Notes under the pieces: model-generated | What the model was told of the DNA's origin: nothing | Database searches by the model: none | What the model saw: only the letters and a program-made list of their open reading frames with translations | Made by a program: the position numbers and the translations under genes | Shown: positions 1 to 5,849 of the stretch, in pieces | Layout: each line of letters begins with the position of its first letter | Numbering within the stretch: the first letter of the stretch is position 1 | DNA from: Candidatus Aenigmatarchaeota archaeon | GTDB taxonomy: Archaea > Aenigmatarchaeota > Aenigmatarchaeia > QMZP01 > QMZT01 | Length of the DNA stretch: 35,980 nt | Assembly (NCBI GenBank): GCA_011772645.1 | Contig: WVZE01000020.1 | Span: 1 to 35,980 of the forward strand | Direction: 5' to 3'

Positions 1-735
1 GCTTTCGCTTAGGCTTCCTTGCGTTAGCCTCGCCACAGAGATAAACTCCTTGCCGCGTGTTTCAAAACGGGCGACACCACTCCTGCAAGCAAGAGCAATG
101 CCTACCTATAGTTACATGGTTTTAGGCTCTTTTCATCTCCGGTTAAGGATACTTTTCACTTTTCCGTCACCGTATTCACTTCGAAGGAGGTAGGCCTGCC
201 TACCTCAGACGATCTAGTGCGCTATCGGACTCGAATTATATTTAGGATTGGGAGTTACTGGCTCCCACCTTCCCAATGGATATTCAACCATTGGTACTCT
301 GGAGGCCCGCTATCAACCTTCTTCCGTTCTCCTACGGGGCTATAACCCTTTATCGCGAATCTTTCCAGATCACTTCGGACTGGGAAGTTAGGCTGAGCGC
401 GAGTCCAAACCCCACATCCCCTCTGGCTCTCACCAGAAGGTTCGGTTTGTCCTTTTCCCTTTTCAATCGCCTCTACTAAGGGAATCGCAATTGCTTTCTT
501 TTCCTGCCCCTACTAAGATGTTTCAATTCAGGGCGTCACCGTTCCATATCGGAACGACCGAAGTCAGGAAGTCCCATTAGGAAATCCCGGGTTCAAGGGC
601 TGCTTGCGCCTTACGGGCGTATCAGCATGCTTCGCACGCTGGCAGTACCCCGGGCATATCGCAGCTTGCCACGTCCCTCTTCGGTATCCGAGCCAAACCA
701 TCCACCATGCAACGTAGCAGATCCTTCTAGTCAGG
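1..735 (-). rRNA. 23S ribosomal RNA, 5' part (runs off the left edge)
   Basis: The minus strand reads as the start of an archaeal large-subunit rRNA. Landmarks are GGTGGATGG near 700, GGACGTGGCAAGCTGCGAT near 660, GGGATTTCC near 580, AGAGTACCA near 295 and GACGGAAAAGTGAAAAG near 155. The 5' end near 735 is estimated from the usual distance of about 24 nt upstream of GGTGGAT and may be off by 10 nt or more. One BHB intron (175-213) interrupts it. The helix 11/12 region (about 595-650) is longer than usual and holds two small hairpins; I could not fold these as an intron. The rest of the gene lies left of the window. ORF-track entries here (276-479, 627-812) are shadows. Confidence 0.95.
175..213 (-). 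other. 39-nt BHB intron in 23S rRNA
   Basis: The minus strand has the BHB layout. The central 4-bp helix CACT:AGTG has a 5' bulge AGA and a 3' bulge AAT. Inside is a TCG:CGA step, an internal loop and an 8-bp hairpin GAGGTAGG/CCTACCTC. Cutting after the second bulge base gives GCGCACTAG joined to TACGGTGACGG, which matches the conserved GAACCAGUACCGUGAGGG stretch of 23S (near E. coli 455-460, from memory). It has no coding capacity. Splicing is inferred from structure and from the restored consensus. Confidence 0.85.
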
Positions 736-1093
736 ACAACTCGCCTATGTTATCATTAAGGAACTCTTTTGGTGTTCACCTCGTCACTAAGGACTCGCGT
801 CCTTTCGGATGACCGTCCAAAACAATCATTGTCCCTCTCAAATCAGCCCGTTATAAGATAACGAGCGTCATCAATACATTGTTTATTCTGGTTGAGCATG
901 ATACTGACAGCTTGTTCAGAGAAAAAGATAGACATACTCGCGTACGCCACCCTCCGACTGCATACTCGCCTGCTGTCACCAAGCAAGATACGACTCTGAA
1001 CAGCCTTGGATAGCTGTGCAACATTATATTGTATTTATTTATTTAAATGCTTTTTAACTTGAAGCAGATTTCATCTGCTTCCTTCGTTCTTTA
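736..1093 (-). other. tRNA-Ala to 23S spacer with strong secondary structure
   Basis: This 358-nt spacer holds no gene. On the minus strand, read 5' to 3', it shows: a 9-bp hairpin with loop GAA (1061-1081), just after tRNA-Ala; an AT-rich stretch CATTTAAATAAATAAATA (1031-1049) that resembles an archaeal TATA box; and a segment closed by GTTCAGAG:CTCTGAAC (994-1001 with 914-921), extended by GCT:AGC around a bulged A, enclosing about 72 nt in which GCGAGTATG occurs twice. Nearer 23S are an 8-bp hairpin around 850 and short GGAC/GTCC hairpins. It could be 23S leader and processing structure or an unrecognised small RNA. It does not look like 5S rRNA. Confidence 0.5.
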
Positions 1094-1107
1094 TGGACCG
1101 AGTGGGA

Positions 1108-1142
1108 ATTCCTGCTGCCCCCGGGCCAACACCGAAGGCACC
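1108..1142 (-). other. 35-nt T-loop intron of tRNA-Ala
   Basis: An insertion splits the T loop between TTCGAA and T, inside an intact T stem GTGGG:CCCAC. Central pairing is weaker than in the other introns (TTC:GAA or TTC:GGA), and the inner stem GGTGCC:GGCAGC has one mismatch, so the boundaries may shift by 1-2 nt. The same loop position (59/60) is split in tRNA-Cys of this window, where the BHB is perfect, and that supports this reading. Confidence 0.75.
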
Positions 1143-1163
1143 TTCGAACCCACGGCCTCTGCC

Positions 1164-1583
1164 TCACTTGGAAACCATATATTTTTCGATATCTTTCCAG
1201 CTCATTCCTAAATTATCCATGCACCAGTGAATAGCCTTGTGGCATTTAAAACAGACTCTAATATACTTGTCTATTTTAATTTCAGTTTTCAAGGCTCTTA
1301 AACCCAAACTGCTAAGTTTTTCATGGCTGCTTCCATCTTTTCTGTGACATATCAGCCTCTTCTCGTATCCACAAAAAAGACACCTATTTCCTATTTCTTT
1401 ATTCACAAACTCTTTTACTTTTTTTCTAGTTATTTTGTTCCATTTCCTTTTAATTTCGAGTTGTCTTTTTCGTCTTTCTTCGGGTGTACGAGTTGGTGTC
1501 GTCCTTGTTGGAAGGCCAGCCTTTTTTCTCTGGTACCAGTCTTTTTGGTACTTTTTTTGAACCCCTTTGTTTTTATATGACAT
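1164..1583 (-). CDS. HNH homing-endonuclease-like protein encoded in the tRNA-Ala intron
   Basis: A 139-residue protein. The first ~75 residues are very basic (KKYQKDWYQRKKAG, RKRQLEIKRKW), probably DNA-binding. Residues ~78-120 form a treble-clef HNH fold: CLFCG, then an HRKDG motif, then VCFKCHKAIHW, giving two Cys pairs and the expected histidines. The ORF fills the 456-nt intron, starting 37 nt inside the 5' splice site. Its TGA stop uses the last two intron bases plus the first base of the next exon. If the excised intron is circularised, its last bases TG join its first base A and TGA is re-created. Presumed role: cleavage of intronless tRNA-Ala genes to spread the intron (inferred). 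HNH membership is clear; specificity is unknown. Confidence 0.88.
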   Translation of the reverse strand: MSYKNKGVQKKYQKDWYQRKKAGLPTRTTPTRTPEERRKRQLEIKRKWNKITRKKVKEFVNKEIGNRCLFCGYEKRLICHRKDGSSHEKLSSLGLRALKTEIKIDKYIRVCFKCHKAIHWCMDNLGMSWKDIEKYMVSK

Positions 1584-1620
1584 ATTAAATGTATGTTCAG
1601 GGTTCTATTTATTGGTTTCT
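1165..1620 (-). other. 456-nt anticodon-loop BHB intron of tRNA-Ala encoding an HNH protein
   Basis: Outer helix CTGCC:GGCAG is the anticodon stem. Central helix CTTG:CAAG has 5' bulge CAA and 3' bulge TGA, and the inner helix is GAAACC:GGTTTC. Cutting CA^A and TG^A restores the anticodon loop CTTGCAA, canonical site 37/38. Most archaeal tRNA introns are shorter than about 100 nt and non-coding; this one carries a 139-codon ORF. The 3' bulge TGA is also the stop codon of that ORF. Confidence 0.93.
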
Positions 1621-1637
1621 TGCAAGGGCAGCGATCT

Positions 1638-1677
1638 GTAGCGATTGAAGCAGGTTACGCCTGCTTCGTCCGAAATT
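1638..1677 (-). other. 40-nt BHB intron in the D loop of tRNA-Ala
   Basis: Outer helix GATC:GATC is the D stem. Central helix AGCG:CGCT has 5' bulge GTA and 3' bulge ACA. The inner helix starts ATT:AAT and continues as an 8-bp GAAGCAGG/CCTGCTTC hairpin with loop CGTAA. Cutting after the second base of each bulge yields the D loop AGCGGTA. This is a complete hBHBh' motif at a non-canonical tRNA position (20/21). Confidence 0.9.
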
Positions 1678-1707
1678 ACCGCTGATCTATCGGCCCAAAC
1701 GATGTTG

Positions 1708-1726
1708 GTAGGAGATTGTTCTGAAA
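1708..1726 (-). other. 3' strand of the pre-16S processing stem (BHB)
   Basis: ACAATCTCCTAC (1719-1708) pairs perfectly over 12 bp with the 16S leader at 5184-5173. Core helix TTTC pairs with GAGA, with 3' bulge AGA. The expected cut AG^A falls after 1721, between 16S and tRNA-Ala. This is the standard archaeal pre-16S excision signal. Confidence 0.88.
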
Positions 1727-1774
1727 ATATATAAGGAGGTGATCCAACCGCACGTTCCCGTACGGTTACCTTGT

Positions 1775-2530
1775 TTATCGAGCAGTGAGATGGGAGCGTG
1801 TAATGGCCCTTATCTTATGATAAGGCATATGGGTATATTCCATGATTTCCCATAGGCTCTGACCCTTTGAAGGCGAAAAGAATTTAAAACTTCTATTTTT
1901 GTTGACTTTGAGAAGGATTTCAAGTTTTCTTCTTTTTTCAGAATCTGTGAAATTTACAAGTTTTTTAAAAAGTGAAATATCCTTGACATAGAAGTACCAA
2001 TCTGTTTTGTTATTGATGTTATCCCTTTTGGTCTTGGGTTCAGTGGATTTTATGCCGTATTTCTTCAACAGATTGGACGTCCTGAAGACTATTTCGCGGC
2101 CGTTTTTCTTATCCACCTGTTTAAACTCTATGTATCCCTTTATATCAACAGAGGCCTCTGCGTCAAAAATTCCCTTTATGAAATTTATGTCCGGTTTCTT
2201 TAAGCGCTTTTTAATTTCTTGAGCAAGTTTTTTAGAACCCACTCTAAGTCTTATTTTTTCTTTTCTGTATTTCCAAGGGCTTGTGCTTTTCTTTATTTTT
2301 ATATTTTGTTCAGGAAGGTTGAAAATTCTCGCCCATTTATTTTTCAACTCTTCATTAGTCGTTTCTGAATAGATGTCTACATGGATTCTTTTTTTCTCCA
2401 CTTGTTTTTTCAGGAAAGCAACTGCCTTTCGCAGAATGTCTTCAGATGAATTGTATAACTCGATATGTCTGTCGTCAAGATATCCATCACCTTGGATAAG
2501 GCCAGAGAACCACATGACACACATACTCAT
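1775..2530 (-). CDS. LAGLIDADG homing endonuclease in the 16S 1499 intron
   Basis: A 251-residue protein with two LAGLIDADG motifs: SGLIQGDGYL near residues 9-18 and KGIFDAEASV near 119-128. Both keep an acidic catalytic residue, so it should act as a monomer. A TAA three codons upstream supports this start, and AAGGGG just upstream may serve as a weak ribosome site. Known role of the family: cut the intronless rDNA allele at the insertion site. The reading frame ends at the 3' splice junction, and the last codons (LTAR) form one strand of the intron core helix, so protein and RNA structure constrain each other. It looks intact. Confidence 0.93.
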   Translation of the reverse strand: MSMCVMWFSGLIQGDGYLDDRHIELYNSSEDILRKAVAFLKKQVEKKRIHVDIYSETTNEELKNKWARIFNLPEQNIKIKKSTSPWKYRKEKIRLRVGSKKLAQEIKKRLKKPDINFIKGIFDAEASVDIKGYIEFKQVDKKNGREIVFRTSNLLKKYGIKSTEPKTKRDNINNKTDWYFYVKDISLFKKLVNFTDSEKRRKLEILLKVNKNRSFKFFSPSKGQSLWEIMEYTHMPYHKIRAITRSHLTAR

Positions 2531-2569
2531 ATCATCCCCTTAAGGGTCAAGTTGCCCATCTCACCACTT
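1775..2569 (-). other. 795-nt BHB intron at 16S position 1499/1500, encoding a LAGLIDADG protein
   Basis: Central helix GTCG:CGAT (one G-U) has 5' bulge TAA and 3' bulge AAA. The inner stem AGTGGTGAGATGGG:CCCATCTCACTGCT pairs over 14 bp with wobbles. Splicing gives GTCGTAACAAGGTAACCG. The ORF 1775-2530 ends with TAA whose last base is the last intron base. Confidence 0.92.
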
Positions 2570-2576
2570 TACGACT
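2570..2576 (-). rRNA. 7-nt 16S micro-exon (E. coli 1493-1499)
   Basis: The bases AGTCGTA lie between the 50-nt and 795-nt introns and correspond to A1493 through A1499. They are required to rebuild the universal AAGUCGUAACAAGG. Both flanking introns show the same bulges (5' TAA, 3' AAA), cut TA^A and AA^A. Splicing order is unknown; each intron's outer helix uses sequence on the far side of the other. Confidence 0.88.
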
Positions 2577-2626
2577 TTAGGCCCCCAATAATAATTGGTT
2601 TTTATTATTTAAATTATTATCGGGGT
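2577..2626 (-). other. 50-nt BHB intron at 16S position 1492/1493
   Basis: Central helix GGGC:GCCT (one G-U) has 5' bulge TAA and 3' bulge AAA. The inner hairpin CCCCGATAATAATT/AATTATTATTGGGG pairs over 14 bp. Splicing gives GGGCTAAGTCG, so the cut lies between decoding-site adenines A1492 and A1493. The next intron begins only 7 nt further on. Confidence 0.9.
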
Positions 2627-2744
2627 TAGCCCTCCTTGCAAAGCTGTGGTTCGATCTCCCCCGAAGGGAAAACCTCGCCAAAACTCCACTCGGATGGCTT
2701 GACGGGCAGTGTGTGCAAGGAGCAGGAACGTATTCGCCGCTGGA

Positions 2745-2785
2745 GTTTAGGCCCGAAAATCGCTTTTTACGGCGACTTTCGCACT
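2745..2785 (-). other. 41-nt BHB intron in the h43 loop of 16S rRNA
   Basis: Outer helix CGCTGG:CCAGCG is helix 43. Central helix TTAG:CTAA has 5' bulge CAA and 3' bulge ACT; the inner stem GTGCGAAAGTCGC:GCGATTTTCGGGC pairs over 13 positions with one mismatch. Splicing leaves the 7-nt loop TTAGCAT. It lies 580 nt of exon after the 781 site, about E. coli 1361/1362. Non-coding. Confidence 0.88.
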
Positions 2786-2813
2786 TGCTAACCAGCGACT
2801 ACTAGGGATTTCG

Positions 2814-2846
<33 letters not shown>

Positions 2847-3231
2847 GACTGAGAATGGGTTTAGGGGTTGGCTTTACCTTTCGGTATCGCATCCCATTGT
2901 CCCATCCATTGTAGGCCGCGTGTAACCCAGGGGATTCAGGGCATACGGACCTGCCGTCGACCACACCTTCCTCGGGCTTATCGCCAGCGGTCCCCCATGA
3001 GTGCACCAACTGAATTGGTTAGCAACATGGGGCATGGGTCTTGTTCGTTACGACACTTAAGTCGACACTTCACAGCACGAACTGACGACGGCCATGCACT
3101 ACTTCTCAGCTTGTCTGGTAAGACCTTCAGCCTGACCTTCATTCTGCTGTCGCCCCTGGTGAGGTTCCCCGCGTTGAGTCGAATTGAACCGCAGCCTCCA
3201 CCCCTTGTGTGCTCCCCCGCCAATTCCCTTA

Positions 3232-3263
<32 letters not shown>

Positions 3264-3365
3264 ACCCACTTAACGGTTTCCCTCCGACACTGGAAACCCA
3301 CGTAAGATTCCCAATGTCTAGTGGGTATTGTTTACGGCTAGGACTACCCGGGTATCTAATCCGGT

Positions 3366-4215
3366 TTAAGCCCGGAAGAAGGAAGCAATTTAGCCAGATT
3401 TTTCAACAAGAAAATTTATTAAGTCCTTTGGTTTTTTGTAAGATTCTAAAACCTTTTCTAATATGAAGTTTTTTTCATACCCGCAAAGTTTTTTTGAATC
3501 CTTTCCTATTTTGCTATATTTAATAAATTTTATCTCTTTCTTGAACTTTGCTATATCTGAAATCCCTGTCAGCCTTATTTGATCTGGGTAGACTTTTGGA
3601 TCAAACCCAAGATTTTTTAGAAGTCTGGTCAAATCATTTCTTAAGTTTTGGTGTGTTACTGCTATGAAAAGCTTTCTTATTAGAAAGGGGTATTTTGTTT
3701 TACTTGAAGTTACTGAAATCCCACCATCGCAAGTCATATAAATTTTAAGGAAATATGTAGCTATTTCTTTGTCCTTAAAAACTAACTTCGGTAAATGTGA
3801 AGATGGGTAATTCTCTCTTTTTTGTTTTTCATGTGTACAAATCTTACATGAACCTCTTTTGCCATGTAGAGCAGGGCACTTTGGGTGTCTCTTACAATTA
3901 CTTGTTCTGTAAGATGGTGAAAATTTTAAAAGTTCTTCTCCGAGTTCTTTTGAATGTACTTTCACCATATATGTTACATCTTTTCTTTTTTGGATAGCTC
4001 CCAATTTTTTGATGCATCCAAATAACGTTTTTCTGAATTCCTTGATTACCGCTAAATCACTGTTTCTAAAATATATTGTCCAACTTTCTTTTCCTCTAGG
4101 GGATATGCCACCATCAGATAATAGAAATGGTGTAAGTTTTATTATATGTCTAATCCCCATAGTACCCCTGTTTTATTATATTATTTACTGGCTTATAAAG
4201 CTTCCCGCTTCCGGT
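3366..4215 (-). other. 850-nt BHB intron at 16S position 781/782, encoding a LAGLIDADG protein
   Basis: Central helix GAGC:GCTT (one G-U) has 5' bulge GAA and 3' bulge AAA. Inner helix CCGGAAG:CTTCCGG is perfect over 7 bp. Splicing restores GAGCGAACCGGATTAGATACCC. From memory, 781 is a known archaeal 16S intron site. The ORF at 3390-4160 fills most of it. Confidence 0.93.
3390..4160 (-). CDS. LAGLIDADG homing endonuclease in the 16S 781 intron
   Basis: A 256-residue protein. The first LAGLIDADG motif (LTPFLLSDGGIS) is at residues 9-20 and the second (FLKIYMTCDGGIS) at ~137-149, each with the catalytic Asp. Between them, about residues 88-110, is a Cys/His-rich piece (CKRHPKCPALHG, then CKICTHEK) that may bind zinc and is not typical of the family. 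The ORF stops 24 nt before the intron end and starts 55 nt after its beginning. Expected role: double-strand cleavage of uninterrupted 16S DNA. It appears intact and AT-rich compared with the rRNA exons. Confidence 0.92.
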   Translation of the reverse strand: MGIRHIIKLTPFLLSDGGISPRGKESWTIYFRNSDLAVIKEFRKTLFGCIKKLGAIQKRKDVTYMVKVHSKELGEELLKFSPSYRTSNCKRHPKCPALHGKRGSCKICTHEKQKRENYPSSHLPKLVFKDKEIATYFLKIYMTCDGGISVTSSKTKYPFLIRKLFIAVTHQNLRNDLTRLLKNLGFDPKVYPDQIRLTGISDIAKFKKEIKFIKYSKIGKDSKKLCGYEKNFILEKVLESYKKPKDLINFLVEKSG

Positions 4216-4300
4216 TCGCTCCCCTAGCTTTCGTCCCTCACCGTCGGATCCGTTCTAGTCAAGCGCCTTCGCCACAGGTGGTCCTCCTAGGATTACAGGA

Positions 4301-4363
4301 ATGTAACCTTTGCGTAAGCGTACTTTCCGTAAACGCTTTTGTGCGCTTGCCTGCGCAAAAGGG
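4301..4363 (-). other. 63-nt BHB intron at 16S position 696/697
   Basis: Central helix GTAA:TTAC has 5' bulge AAC and 3' bulge ATT; the outer helix is GGG:CCT and the inner stem CCTTTTGC:GCAAAGG with one bulged T. Splicing gives GGGGTAAAATCCTGTAATCC, matching the conserved archaeal GGGGTGAAATCCTGTAATCC apart from G to A. It has no ORF and sits in the helix 23 (690) loop near the P site. Confidence 0.9.
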
Positions 4364-4797
4364 TTTTACCCCTACCCTAAGAGTACCCTTGACCTCTCCC
4401 GGTCCCAAGTTCTGCAGTATCCCCAGCAAGCCGATCAGTTTACTAATCGATTTCACCAGGGACTTACAAAACAGGCTACGAACGCTTTAAGCCCAATAAT
4501 CGTGGTCACCACTCGGGGCGCGGGTATTACCGCGGCGGCTGGCACCCGTTTAGTAGTCAGACGGCTTAATCCAATCTGTCCAAGCCGTCAAACTCTTACC
4601 CACCCCTTATTCCTGAAGCTATTTGGACTTCAGAAAAGCTTCCTCCGAAGAGGAAGCACTCCAGATCTCTTCCTCACGCTTGCGCGCATTGGGAAATTTT
4701 CGCGCCTGCTGCGTCCCGTAGGACCTGGATTCTTGTCTCAGAATCCATCTCCGGGTTTCCCCTCTCAGGGCCCGTACGGATTATAGCCTTGCCAGGA

Positions 4798-4859
4798 GTG
4801 TAACCCTTTACAAGTTTTCGATAAAGCCTTTGGCAGAAGTGAAAGCTCTCGTAAAAGGC
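4798..4859 (-). other. 62-nt BHB intron in the h11 loop of 16S rRNA
   Basis: Outer helix TTGCTAGG:CCTGGCAA is helix 11. Central helix GTAA:TTAC has 5' bulge AAG and 3' bulge ACT; the inner stem is CCTTTTAC/GTAAAGG with one extra T and one extra G. Removal leaves a 7-nt loop GTAAAAT, the same length as the usual archaeal GUAACGG loop. It has no ORF. The ends and target site match the 4301-4363 intron. Confidence 0.85.
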
Positions 4860-5087
4860 TTTTACCCTAGCAACAAGCTAATCCGCCGCAGTCCCATCCT
4901 TAGTTCAACAATGGATCATTCCAGATTCCATTGCCTATCCGTCGTTAGCCCCAGTTTCCCGGGATTATGACGGGCCTAAGGGCAGGTTAACTACGTGTTA
5001 CTGAGCTTTTCGCTATGGTTTAACCCATAACTTGCATGGCTTAGTCAGATCCGGATAGCAGTAACCTCCGGCAGGATCAACCGGAAT

Positions 5088-5336
5088 TAGAAATTGGCGG
5101 GAAGTCTCCTCAATGCCAATTGGGTTAACCCCGTTGGCACGGTGGAAACTCTCTCCTTATATTATCTTTCTCACAATCTCCTACTTCAAACTTAATCATA
5201 GTTCGGGAAATTAAGCTCACATCCTGCACCGTTTCGATGTATATCAGCATATATATTTTGTAGATATGGATATTTAAACTTTTTAAGCTTTAGTTTGTAC
5301 TAGAAAAATCTCTTCAAAATAAAGGGAAAGGGGGTT
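5088..5336 (-). promoter_or_regulatory. rRNA operon promoter, leader and 5' strand of the pre-16S processing stem
   Basis: The leader strand GTAGGAGATTGT (5184-5173) pairs with 1708-1719. It is followed by core GAGA, bulge AAG (cut after 5167) and ATATAAGG, which pairs with the 16S 3' tail. Closer to 16S is a hairpin built on GTGCCAACGGGGTTAACCC. Upstream, TTTAAATA (5278-5271) preceded by purines is the best TATA/BRE candidate; initiation is expected about 25 nt further on. No ORF of note lies here. Confidence 0.75.
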
Positions 5337-5765
5337 TTATGCTGGCGGTGTTGCCGGTGGTGCTGCTGGTTTTTCCGCTGGTGCTGTCGCAGGCGTTGCT
5401 GGTGCCCCTCCCTTGCCGCTGAATATCTTGTGGCCTATTATCGCGAATATTATTATCAGGACGTAGCCCACGTAGATCATGTAGTTGGAATAGTATGCAG
5501 TGAGGTCCATACCCATCGCGAATGCCGCTATTGCCTCTATTATCGCTACCACTATCAGCCAGACAATGCTCACCACAACCATGTCCTTCATGGACGCGCT
5601 GACTTTACCCAGATAAAGCTTGGTGAATATCAGGGTGAAGATTATTATCGTTATCATCGCTGCCGGACTAACGTATGTGGGATCAACCATCCAAACCCCG
5701 TTTGCCACTGCAAGCACTATTATCGCCAGTATTATTCCGAACAAGATCGAAAATTTGAATTCCAT
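5337..5765 (-). CDS. Small membrane protein with four predicted TM helices, unknown function
   Basis: A 142-residue protein. Hydrophobic stretches at about residues 5-25, 33-50, 63-86 and 94-111 suggest four membrane helices. They are followed by an Ala/Pro-rich, probably cytoplasmic tail (GGAPATPATAPAEKPAAPP). The start is supported by AAGGAGG eight bases upstream of ATG. It lies upstream of the rRNA promoter on the same strand and diverges from proS. I recognise no family; the fold could be a scaffold or a small integral membrane protein. Confidence 0.75.
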   Translation of the reverse strand: MEFKFSILFGIILAIIVLAVANGVWMVDPTYVSPAAMITIIIFTLIFTKLYLGKVSASMKDMVVVSIVWLIVVAIIEAIAAFAMGMDLTAYYSNYMIYVGYVLIIIFAIIGHKIFSGKGGAPATPATAPAEKPAAPPATPPA

Positions 5766-5849
5766 TCAAAAACCTCCTTTATTAACAATTGGTTTTGTTA
5801 TTAAAATATATTTACTAAACTCTACAAATAAATTAGGTATGGTGGAATT

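Larger units (their letters stand above)
1094..1696 (-). tRNA. tRNA-Ala (anticodon UGC) interrupted by three introns
   Basis: The acceptor strands GGGCCGA and TCGGTCC plus A73 pair perfectly, with the G3:U70 pair that marks tRNA-Ala. It lies between 16S and 23S, the usual archaeal place for tRNA-Ala. Exons are 1696-1678, 1637-1621, 1164-1143 and 1107-1094, giving a mature RNA of 72 nt before CCA addition. The D arm is GATC-AGCGGTA-GATC, the anticodon stem CTGCC/GGCAG with loop CTTGCAA (anticodon UGC), and the T arm GTGGG-TTCGAAT-CCCAC. Introns sit in the D loop (40 nt), at canonical position 37/38 (456 nt, encoding an HNH protein) and in the T loop near 59/60 (35 nt). The gene is eight times its mature length. 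Confidence 0.95.

Noticed and set aside
595-650. Possible further intron in the helix 11/12 region of 23S
   Set aside because: The region is ~35 nt longer than usual with two hairpins, but no 4-bp core with 3-nt bulges rebuilds the consensus, so it may be a natural expansion.
840-880. C/D box sRNA in the spacer (TGATGA and CTGA on the minus strand)
   Set aside because: Box spacing of about 21 nt is too long for an archaeal C-D' guide and no D/C' pair is evident; the stretch folds as a simple hairpin.
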